This document shows, in pieces, positions 34,169 to 41,186 of a stretch of 64,000 nucleotides of DNA; within the stretch, counting starts at the first letter, position 1; each line of letters opens with the position of its first letter. The notes under the pieces were generated by a model. The model had not been told where the DNA came from. It ran no database searches and was given only the letters and a program-made list of their open reading frames with translations. Both the position numbers and the translations under genes were made by a program. The stretch covers positions 280,184 through 344,183 of the forward strand of contig JACQEZ010000016.1 in NCBI GenBank assembly GCA_016200325.1, given 5' to 3'. This DNA comes from Candidatus Manganitrophaceae bacterium. Lineage in GTDB: Bacteria; Nitrospirota; Nitrospiria; SBBL01; Manganitrophaceae.

Positions 34169-34264
34169 AAGATTTAAATCCCAAACAGGAGTGAAACTGG
34201 ACAGTAGAAATTAAGCCGATTGAGGAGTGTGGGGTTGAAGGCCTGAAACTCTTGAAGAGAAAAG

Positions 34265-34340
34265 TGGAGGCGGCGATCGGATTCGAACCGATGAATCGCA
34301 GTTTTGCAGACTGCTCCCTTAACCACTTGGGTACGCCGCC
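34265..34340 (-). tRNA. tRNA-Cys (GCA), CCA encoded
   Basis: The minus strand folds as a 76-nt cloverleaf: 7-bp acceptor GGCGGCG/CGCCGCC, D-arm with GTGGTTA, anticodon stem GCAGT/ACTGC with loop CTGCAAA (anticodon GCA), 5-nt variable loop, T-arm ATCGG/CCGAT with TTCGAAT. Discriminator U73 is the tRNA-Cys identity base. CCA follows directly at 34267-34265. Confidence 0.95.
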
Positions 34341-34400
34341 TTTGAGAAGGGCTTATTTTAGCAGACCCGAAATGGAAGTGCAATCGAGGATTGGGCCGGT

Positions 34401-35225
34401 TCAGAAATTCAATATCTGGCCGTCCCGCAGCAGCCGGACCGACGGACGGCCCAGTTTTTTAATTTGCTTGCGGACCGCCTCCAGATAGGGGGGCTTCACA
34501 TGATAGATGTAAAGGGGGAGATCGGGTCGATTCAGCTTGTTGAACTCCTGAAGGGTCAGCTGCGGGGTCAGATGGCCGGAGACCATCGCCAACTCGGAGA
34601 GCTCGTCGGGGAAAGACGATTCGACGAAGATCGCTTTGAGATGCTTGATCTGGGAAGCGACCTTCCAAAGCTCTTCCGTCTTCCAGGTATCGCCGCTATA
34701 GACGATGGCCGAATGTTCGTCCTCGACGATGAAACCGACCCCCGGAACGATGTGGCTGACATGAATGGCGGTGATCTTGAGCCCTTCGACCTCCAGCGAC
34801 TTTCCGACCGGGATCACTTGATAGCTTAAAATCCGATTCTCCGGGGTCGGCAGGCGGGTAAAATCGGGCCAGAGATGGTCGTTGAAGAAATGCCGCTGGA
34901 GGATCTCGATTACCTCCGCGATGCTGACGATGACGACCGGCTGCCTGATTTTTCCGAAGAGCGTCTCGGCCAGGAAAGGAAGGCTCTGGATATGGTCGAG
35001 ATGGGCATGAGAGAGAAAGACATACCGGATCCGGGTCAGCTCCGGCAGCGTCAACGCGCCGCAGAGGGTCCCCGCATCGAGCGCCACCGACTGATTGACG
35101 AGGAAGCCGGAGGGATTATACCGAATCGCCTTCCCCCGCTTCTTCTCAAAAAAATCGGCACCGTAACAACCCAACACCCTGACCTTCAACCGTTTCTCCT
35201 CCTTGAGCGACAGCCTCCGCTGCAC
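34401..35225 (-). CDS. MBL-fold hydrolase, class II cyclic-nucleotide phosphodiesterase-like
   Basis: A 274-residue metallo-beta-lactamase-fold protein. The metal site is visible: SHAHLDH (HxHxDH) near residue 73, a later His in IHVSHIV, Asp in YSGDTW, and SGHLT near the C-terminus. The start of the fold (VRVLGCYGADF) and absence of the tRNase Z exosite fit bacterial cyclic-nucleotide phosphodiesterase-like proteins better than RNase Z. No signal peptide. It starts (GTG) immediately after the stop of the TPR/cyclic-nucleotide-binding gene. That neighbour supports a role in cyclic nucleotide turnover, which remains inference. Confidence 0.75.
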   Translation of the reverse strand: MQRRLSLKEEKRLKVRVLGCYGADFFEKKRGKAIRYNPSGFLVNQSVALDAGTLCGALTLPELTRIRYVFLSHAHLDHIQSLPFLAETLFGKIRQPVVIVSIAEVIEILQRHFFNDHLWPDFTRLPTPENRILSYQVIPVGKSLEVEGLKITAIHVSHIVPGVGFIVEDEHSAIVYSGDTWKTEELWKVASQIKHLKAIFVESSFPDELSELAMVSGHLTPQLTLQEFNKLNRPDLPLYIYHVKPPYLEAVRKQIKKLGRPSVRLLRDGQILNF

Positions 35226-36257
35226 TTACAAGGTCCCTTGGCTCCCCTTCACCACGTCGAGGGTCATCTGCATCCGCTTTAAATAAAGCCGCTCCAACAC
35301 CTCCCGGATATGCGGAAAACGGACCAGCAACGCCTTTAATGCTTCTCCCGACAGCTCCAGGAGATCGGTCTCAAGCAAAGCGATGACGTCGGCCGTTCGG
35401 GGCCGGCCGGTTAAAAAGGCGACCTCGCCGAAGAAGTCATTCTCGTTGAGCACCCCCAGCGCCGTCTCTTGACCGGCGATCCGGGTCACCACTTTCACAC
35501 GGCCCTTCACGACGATGTAAATCGAATCCCCCTTCTCCCCTTCACGGACGATCAACGCGCCGGGCGGATAGCTCCTCGCCGTCGTCTTCTCGATGACCTG
35601 AGAAAACTCCTCTGCGGTGAGATTGGCGAAAAGCGGGATGACATCGCTGCCGAGCCGCGACGAAGAGACCGGACTAACCGGATCGGATACCGGGCCGTCA
35701 GAAGCGGGACCGGTCTCAAAGGAATGGGGCTGCAACCGGCCGGGGTCGCGAAGATCGGCCGGCTCCGAGGAAGCGGGCGCGACCGGATCGAACGAGGTCG
35801 GCTCGATTTCCAACGGGGTCACAGGGCCTGATTCGAATGTGCTTGATTGCGGGGAAGCCGCCGGCGGCGTGGGTGCGGCGCCCGGAGAGGCGGCGCCGTC
35901 GAGAATCATTTTCGGATCGGTGCGTCCCCGCGTCTCGGCATGCAGCGCTTGGAGCCGCTGGTGTGCTTCGCGATGATTCGGCTCCACGCCGAGCGCCATC
36001 TTGTAAGCGGCAACCGCTTTGAGCAGGAATCCGTTTTTTGAAAAGGTCTGGCCGGCATTCAGATAGGCGGCGACGGCCTCTTTCTTGGCGCCGATCTTGG
36101 CGGAATAATCCCCGACCCGAAGAAGATACATTGTGTTCTTCGGCTCCAGTCGGATCAGCTTTTTGAGGATATCGACCGCCTCGGACCACTGGCTCTTCTT
36201 GATACTCAGATGAAGCGCCTCGCTCAAGGCGTCTCGCGATTCGTTTTGAACGGCCAT
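35226..36257 (-). CDS. TPR protein with C-terminal cyclic-nucleotide-binding domain
   Basis: A 343-residue cytoplasmic protein. Residues 1-110 contain TPR-like helix pairs (AVDILKKLIRLEP, AVAAYKMALGVEP). Residues 115-205 are a Pro/Ser/Glu-rich linker. Residues 208-340 are a CRP-type cNMP-binding barrel (PPGALIVREGEKGDSIYIV, NENDFFGEVAFLTGRPRTADV), with the FGE-x(n)-RTA phosphate-binding cassette intact. There is no DNA-binding helix-turn-helix, so it is not a CRP regulator. It should be a cyclic-nucleotide-responsive scaffold. It lies directly upstream of the MBL phosphodiesterase-like gene, in one operon. No cyclase is seen in the window. Confidence 0.85.
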   Translation of the reverse strand: MAVQNESRDALSEALHLSIKKSQWSEAVDILKKLIRLEPKNTMYLLRVGDYSAKIGAKKEAVAAYLNAGQTFSKNGFLLKAVAAYKMALGVEPNHREAHQRLQALHAETRGRTDPKMILDGAASPGAAPTPPAASPQSSTFESGPVTPLEIEPTSFDPVAPASSEPADLRDPGRLQPHSFETGPASDGPVSDPVSPVSSSRLGSDVIPLFANLTAEEFSQVIEKTTARSYPPGALIVREGEKGDSIYIVVKGRVKVVTRIAGQETALGVLNENDFFGEVAFLTGRPRTADVIALLETDLLELSGEALKALLVRFPHIREVLERLYLKRMQMTLDVVKGSQGTL

Positions 36258-36473
36258 ATTCTCTGCTCAACCCGATCGGAAAGGAAGAAGGCTTAAGGGT
36301 AACATATTCTTTTCAAAATGCAAGACACTCTATTCCAACTCGGTACGTTGATCATCTGCTCTTATTGTTTCATTCTCATCCGCCGTGCCGAACGACAGAC
36401 GGATTCTACCCTATTTGACCGATCCAAAGAAAGACCTTCGCCGCGGCGTCGCTGGAGCGGCGCAGCGACGCCG

Positions 36474-36502
36474 TTGCACTCTCGCTGCGATTGTCCTATA
36501 AT
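36474..36502 (+). promoter_or_regulatory. Promoter giving a leaderless hutH transcript
   Basis: TTGCAC (36474-36479), 17-bp spacer, TATAAT (36497-36502). Seven bases separate the -10 box from the ATG at 36510, which therefore falls at the expected transcription start. No Shine-Dalgarno sequence is present. Confidence 0.7.
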
Positions 36503-36509
36503 CCGCCGA

Positions 36510-38027
36510 ATGCGCATCTTAAGCCTCACCGGTCGTGATCTGAAGCGCTCCGATTTCTACGACGTCGTCCTCGGTCGCCGTAAGGTTCGCCTCGCCCCGG
36601 AGGCGGTCGCCCGGATGAACCGCTCCCGCCGGGTGGTCGAGAAGATGCTGTCGGAGCACCGGGTCGTCTACGGCATCACCACCGGCTTCGGAAAGCTCGC
36701 CGACCAGAAGATCTCCGAGGGAGAAATCCGGCAGCTCCAGGTCAACTTGGTTCGAAGCCATGCCTGCGGCGCCGGCCCCCCCCTTTCCGAAGCGCAAACC
36801 CGCGGCATCCTCTTGCTTCGCGCGCAGGTGCTCGCCGCCGGGCATTCAGGCGTCCGCCCGGTGGTGGTGGAGCGGCTGATCGAGATGCTCAATCGCGGGC
36901 TCCATCCGGTGATTCCGAGCCGGGGCTCGGTCGGGGCCAGCGGCGACCTCATCCCGCTCGCCCATCTCGCACAGCTCTTGATCGGAGAAGGAGAAGCGCT
37001 CTTCAACGGCCGCCGCCTCTCCGGAGCGAAGGCGCTCCAAGCGGCCGGCATCCGGCCGATCACCCTCGAAGCGAAGGAGGGGCTCGCCCTCGTCAACGGC
37101 ACCCAGGCGGCGCTGTCATTGGGATTGCTCTCTTTGCTGGCCGCCGAGCGGCTGGCGGAGAGCGCCGACGTCGCCGGGGCGATGTCGCTCGAAGCGCTGA
37201 TGGGAACGCCGACCGCGTTCGATCCGAGGATTCAGCGGCTCCGCCCCTATCCGGGCCAGCAGAAAGTCGCCGGCCGGATTCGGACCCTTCTCGCCCGAAG
37301 CGAAATCCGCGCTTCCCACATCACCTGCAGCCGCGTGCAAGATCCCTATTCCCTGCGCTGCATGCCGCAGGTCCACGGCGCCGTCCGCGACGCAATCGAC
37401 TATGTGCGCACCGCGCTGGAGACGGAGATCAACAGCATCACCGACAACCCGCTTGTTTTTCCAGCCGAGGAGAAAGGGAGCGGAAGCGACGGGACGATCT
37501 TGGCGGGGGGAAATTTCCACGGCCATCCGATTGCGTTGGCGCTCGACTTTCTGGCGATCGCGCTGACCCACCTCGGGAACATTTCGGAACGGCGCATCGC
37601 ACAGCTGGTCGACCCGGAGCTGATCGACCTTCCCCGCTTTCTCACCCGCCGCCCGGGACTCCACTCCGGGATGATGATGCCGCAGGTCGCCGCCGCCGCG
37701 CTCGCCTCGGAATGCAAAGTGCTGGCGCACCCCGCCTCGGTCGACTCCATTCCGACCTCGGCCAATCAGGAAGATTATGTCAGCATGGCGATGGGGGCGG
37801 CGTTAAAGCTCGATCAAATCGTTTTGAATGTAGAAGGAATCCTCGCTGTGGAGCTTCTGGCGGCGGCGCAGGGGGTCGACTTTCATGCGCCGCTGAAACC
37901 GGGAAAAGGGGTCGCAGAAGCGATCCGCCGGGTTCGGTCGGAGGTCCCCCCGCTGGAGGAAGACCGCTCTCTTCAGAAAGAGATCGAGCTCCTCCGTCGA
38001 ATGATCCACGACGGGCGCTTTGCGTGA
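36510..38027 (+). CDS. hutH: Histidine ammonia-lyase
   Basis: A 505-residue protein of the aromatic amino acid lyase family. The MIO prosthetic-group triad Ala-Ser-Gly is in RGSVGASGDLIPLAH. The N-terminal YGITTGFGKL and NLVRSHACG are of the histidine rather than phenylalanine/tyrosine lyase type, as is QDPYSLRCMPQVHG. It deaminates histidine to urocanate. No hutU, hutI or hutG is nearby, so the degradation route or an alternative use of urocanate is open. Start chosen at the first family-like Met, which coincides with the leaderless promoter. Confidence 0.92.
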   Translation: MRILSLTGRDLKRSDFYDVVLGRRKVRLAPEAVARMNRSRRVVEKMLSEHRVVYGITTGFGKLADQKISEGEIRQLQVNLVRSHACGAGPPLSEAQTRGILLLRAQVLAAGHSGVRPVVVERLIEMLNRGLHPVIPSRGSVGASGDLIPLAHLAQLLIGEGEALFNGRRLSGAKALQAAGIRPITLEAKEGLALVNGTQAALSLGLLSLLAAERLAESADVAGAMSLEALMGTPTAFDPRIQRLRPYPGQQKVAGRIRTLLARSEIRASHITCSRVQDPYSLRCMPQVHGAVRDAIDYVRTALETEINSITDNPLVFPAEEKGSGSDGTILAGGNFHGHPIALALDFLAIALTHLGNISERRIAQLVDPELIDLPRFLTRRPGLHSGMMMPQVAAAALASECKVLAHPASVDSIPTSANQEDYVSMAMGAALKLDQIVLNVEGILAVELLAAAQGVDFHAPLKPGKGVAEAIRRVRSEVPPLEEDRSLQKEIELLRRMIHDGRFA

Positions 38028-38039
38028 GGAGTCGGCCGG

Positions 38040-38150
38040 CTAAAAATACCGACGGATAAAAAAGAGGTTGACGGCGATGAGCGCAACGAAGAGGACGACC
38101 GAAAAAATAAAATAATACCTCATCCGATAGCGGCGCCAGAGTTTTCTCAT
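38040..38150 (-). CDS. 36-residue membrane protein coupled to cbpM
   Basis: A very small gene. The ATG (38150-38148) overlaps the TGA of cbpM in an ATGA junction and it ends with TAG at 38042-38040. Residues 1-11 carry six Arg/Lys, residues 12-32 are one hydrophobic segment, and the tail is RRYF, a single-span protein with a strongly basic N-terminus, expected cytoplasmic. No family recognised. Its position as third gene of the cbpA-cbpM operon suggests it may tie the co-chaperone system to the membrane. Confidence 0.7.
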   Translation of the reverse strand: MRKLWRRYRMRYYFIFSVVLFVALIAVNLFFIRRYF

Positions 38151-38485
38151 GGAAACGGTCTCTCCCGGCGCAATGCGGCGAGTTCCCGCTCCAGCAGCTC
38201 CATCCGGTCGAGCAGCCGGAGGATGACTTCTACGCCGCCGAGGTCGATTTGAAGCTGTGTGCGAAGCCGTTCGATTTTCACGATCCGCCGAATCATCTCC
38301 TGCGGGAAGAGCCGATCGGCCCCCGCCATCGGGCTGATCAATCCCTCTTCCTGCATTCGACGAACCGACGAGAGGGGAAGGCGGGAAAAGCGGGCCAATC
38401 CTTCCAATGTCAAACAGCAGACCTCTTCTCCCGAATCGTCTTGTTTATAGATGACCCATCTCTGTATCGACTCCGATTTCGGCAT
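38147..38485 (-). CDS. cbpM: Chaperone modulator CbpM (MerR-like)
   Basis: A 112-residue protein. After a polar leader, residues 22-75 resemble the MerR-type helix-turn-helix of CbpM (LTLEGLARFSRLPLSSVRRM), followed by a helical region. CbpM binds the J-domain of CbpA and inhibits its stimulation of DnaK. The ATG overlaps the cbpA TAA by one base (TAATG), so the pair is coupled, as in other bacteria. Confidence 0.85.
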   Translation of the reverse strand: MPKSESIQRWVIYKQDDSGEEVCCLTLEGLARFSRLPLSSVRRMQEEGLISPMAGADRLFPQEMIRRIVKIERLRTQLQIDLGGVEVILRLLDRMELLERELAALRRERPFP

Positions 38486-39519
38486 TATCGTCTCTCCTTC
38501 GCAAGACGCGCCAGCTCCTCATAAAGCCGTCGCTCCTCTGGGGTGACCTGCTCCGGCACGTTGATCTTTAACGCGACATAAAGATCTCCCCGGCCATCGC
38601 CCCGGATCGGAAGCCCCTTGCCACGGAGGCGGAATTTCTTTCCGGCACGGCTCCCCGGCGGAATTTTCAGCGTCCCCTCGCCGTCGAGCGTCTGGATCCG
38701 CGCCTCGCTCCCCAAAACCGCCTCCCACGGCATCACCTCCACCTCCGTCTCCAGATGATTGCCGTTCACCTTGAATCGGGGATGGGGAAGGAGCCGAATC
38801 CGGATGAAGAGATCTCCCGCGGGGCCTCCTCCTTCCCCCGGCTCCCCCTGTCCGGCGAGCCGAACCCGGTCGCCGTCGCGAGCGCCGGCCGGGATGTTGA
38901 CGGTCAGCTCTTTTTCCTCGGTCACCCGTCCGGTTCCGCCACACCGGGGACAGATCCGCTGATCAACGATTCCCCTTCCGCCGCAGACCGGACAGAGAAC
39001 CTGCCCCTGCAACCGGACCCGCCGCTGAGCGCCGTGGACCGCCTCTTCCAGGGTGAGGTCCATCTCCGATTCGACATCGCTCCCCCGGACCGGACGGGCG
39101 GTTCCAGTACGACCAAAACCGCCCCCTCCAAAGCCGGCGCGACCCCGGGGACCGGCACCCCCCCCTCGGCCGCCGAAGAGCGACTCAAAGAAATCGGAAA
39201 ATCCGCCGAGCCCTTCAAAGCCTTCATACCGGAATTCCTCCCCGCCGCGACCGGCGCCGGGCGGCGGGGTAAAATCCATCCCTTCTTGCCATTGGGAACC
39301 GAGCTGATCGTATTTGGCCCGCTTCTTCGGATCGCTTAGAACTTCATACGCCTCATTGATCTCTTTGAATTTCTGCTCCGACTCTTTCTTATCGGGACCG
39401 GTATGGAGGTCGGGATGATATTTTCTCGCCAGCTTCCGATACGATTTTTTGATCTCGTCCGCAGAAGCGCTCCGGGAGACCCCCAACAGATCGTAATAGT
39501 CTTTGAATTTTACCGCCAT
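38485..39519 (-). CDS. cbpA: DnaJ-family co-chaperone (CbpA-like with partial zinc motifs)
   Basis: A 344-residue protein. The J-domain has [18 protein letters not shown] and HPD in KYHPDLH. A Gly/Phe/Arg-rich linker spans residues 80-140, and the C-terminal substrate-binding domains follow ([21 protein letters not shown]). Between them sit two CxxCxGxG motifs, CPVCGGRG and CPRCGGTG. DnaJ has four such motifs and CbpA none, so this is intermediate. The linked cbpM argues for CbpA function as a Hsp70 co-chaperone. Start ATG 39519 has GAGG nine bases upstream. Confidence 0.9.
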   Translation of the reverse strand: MAVKFKDYYDLLGVSRSASADEIKKSYRKLARKYHPDLHTGPDKKESEQKFKEINEAYEVLSDPKKRAKYDQLGSQWQEGMDFTPPPGAGRGGEEFRYEGFEGLGGFSDFFESLFGGRGGGAGPRGRAGFGGGGFGRTGTARPVRGSDVESEMDLTLEEAVHGAQRRVRLQGQVLCPVCGGRGIVDQRICPRCGGTGRVTEEKELTVNIPAGARDGDRVRLAGQGEPGEGGGPAGDLFIRIRLLPHPRFKVNGNHLETEVEVMPWEAVLGSEARIQTLDGEGTLKIPPGSRAGKKFRLRGKGLPIRGDGRGDLYVALKINVPEQVTPEERRLYEELARLAKERR

Positions 39520-39585
39520 TCCATCTGCCTCACAACGCGTTCCCTATATCAGCGATTCTAACATCCTGCGGTGTCGGAAAAAAGA

Positions 39586-40068
39586 CTATTTGTCGGCGGA
39601 ATCTTTCGAGAGGGCGCCGGTCAATGGAACCGGGGGAACCGGGGGAACCGCGCCGGAGGAGACCGCTTCCGCCGCACGCTTGCGAAGGGCCCGGCTGGTC
39701 CTCAATCCGAACAGCATCACGGAGGTCCCCATGACCATATAGAGAAAAGCAAGGTAGGTGTGTCCCTTCAGTTCGAGCGGAGAGCGGACGGTCTTGACGA
39801 CCAGATAGAAGCGATAACTCCAGATCACCAACAAGATGAAACCCGAACGGATCAGAGAGAGCGCCGCGCGGGGGGTCATCTCTTTTTTTCGAAGGCCGAC
39901 GCGAAGAATCGAGGAGGCGACCCAAACAGAGAGGAGGGTCATCAACAGGTGCGGGGCGAAAAAGGGGTCTTCAGAACGAGACCCGAAGAGGATATAGAGC
40001 CGGCCGACCCCCGCAGCCAGGTAGATGAGGCCCGATATGGTTAAGAACCGATGAGCGCGTTTCGACAT
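39586..40068 (-). CDS. Hypothetical four-span membrane protein
   Basis: A 160-residue protein with hydrophobic segments at about 8-26, 38-56, 70-90 and 104-124, and a polar, proline-rich C-terminus (VPPVPPVP, from a short GC-rich DNA repeat). The start at 40068 is preceded by AAGGA at a good distance; a longer start at 40104 has none. No family recognised. It is on the cbpA strand but 66 bp upstream, so possibly in the same transcript. Confidence 0.6.
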   Translation of the reverse strand: MSKRAHRFLTISGLIYLAAGVGRLYILFGSRSEDPFFAPHLLMTLLSVWVASSILRVGLRKKEMTPRAALSLIRSGFILLVIWSYRFYLVVKTVRSPLELKGHTYLAFLYMVMGTSVMLFGLRTSRALRKRAAEAVSSGAVPPVPPVPLTGALSKDSADK

Positions 40069-40322
40069 TGCATCCTTCCCCTCGTTGGCCCGCCATGATA
40101 ACATGCCCTTTTTACGTAGGCAAGCGCTTCTCGACCCTGCGGTGGGGGTTGATCGCTCTTGAAAACAGATCCTCTAAAACAGGACCTTAGAAGCGCCTCT
40201 TCTTGTTTCGCCCCTCCTCCCTATGTTACAATTACAACGATTAGATGAAACCTCATTCCCAAAGACCGCGCTCCGCTCTGTTCGCCTATGTTCCCAACGG
40301 ATACTGATTTTGACCCGGCCGG

Positions 40323-41186
40323 ATGGACTCTGTTAAGATGGATGTAAGACCTGCGACTGCGGAAAAGCGCTCGGAGAAGCCTTTACCTCCATCCGCCACA
40401 CGGCCCTTGATGGTGATGACATATAACATCCATCACGGAAGGGGACGAGACGGCAGGGTCAATCTGAAGCGAATTTGTGATGTCATTCAGCAGGGGTCGC
40501 CCGATTTAGTCGCCCTTCAAGAGGTCGATCGCGGGTTGACCCGAAGCAAGCGGATCGACCAGGGACATGAGCTGGCCGCCCTGCTCGAGATGCATCATGT
40601 TGCCGGACACAACTGGTTTCTCGGTGAGGGAGCCTATGGAAATGCGTTCCTCTCCCGTTGGCCGGTGACCGTCGTCGGCAACCTCAATCTGAGCGTTCCG
40701 GGGCGCGAGCCGAGGGGCTGTCTCCTCACGGAGGTCCACCTGGGATCCTCTCTCCTGCTGATTGCATCGGTGCACCTGGGCCTGGGGATGGCGGAGAGAA
40801 AGCGGCAATCGTTGACGATTTTGGATCAGCTTCGGACACTTTATACCGCCGCGCCGATTCTCATCATGGGAGATTTTAACGCGATCTCCTCCTCCTCCGT
40901 CTCACGGCGGTTTCGAACGGCCTATACCGACGCATTCCAAGAAGCCGGCGTCGGGAGGCGGTCCACCTATCGAAAGGGAGGGATCCCGCTTCGGCTCGAT
41001 TATATCTATACCTCGAACCATCTCCTCCCGCTGAAGGCCTTTGTTCTCCGCACGGAGCTCGCTTCAATCGCGTCCGACCACTTTCCGCTCATAGCCCATT
41101 TCTTGTTGAAGGATAAAGATGAGCGATCAAAAAATCATCACTCCGGGGAAGAGCTGCTATCGCGTTGCACAGGCCGATCAGATTGA
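40323..41186 (+). CDS. Endonuclease/exonuclease/phosphatase (EEP) family hydrolase
   Basis: A 287-residue protein. The EEP fold is shown by MTYNIHHGRGRDG, DLVALQEVD (metal-binding Glu), MGDFNA (Asp/Asn) and SDHFPL (catalytic Asp-His). Bacterial members of this type cleave phosphodiester bonds in nucleic acids or phospholipids. It overlaps the following phospholipase D-VTT gene by 68 bp. This pairing occurs in other genomes and points to a lipid substrate, though that is inference. An ATG at 40338 is an alternative start. No ribosome site is clear. Confidence 0.85.
   Translation: MDSVKMDVRPATAEKRSEKPLPPSATRPLMVMTYNIHHGRGRDGRVNLKRICDVIQQGSPDLVALQEVDRGLTRSKRIDQGHELAALLEMHHVAGHNWFLGEGAYGNAFLSRWPVTVVGNLNLSVPGREPRGCLLTEVHLGSSLLLIASVHLGLGMAERKRQSLTILDQLRTLYTAAPILIMGDFNAISSSSVSRRFRTAYTDAFQEAGVGRRSTYRKGGIPLRLDYIYTSNHLLPLKAFVLRTELASIASDHFPLIAHFLLKDKDERSKNHHSGEELLSRCTGRSD

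Noticed and set aside
33392..34264. Genomic island or insertion sequence at tRNA-Cys
   Set aside because: No transposase or integrase, no duplicated tRNA 3' end or terminal repeats could be found; only one decayed gene fragment.
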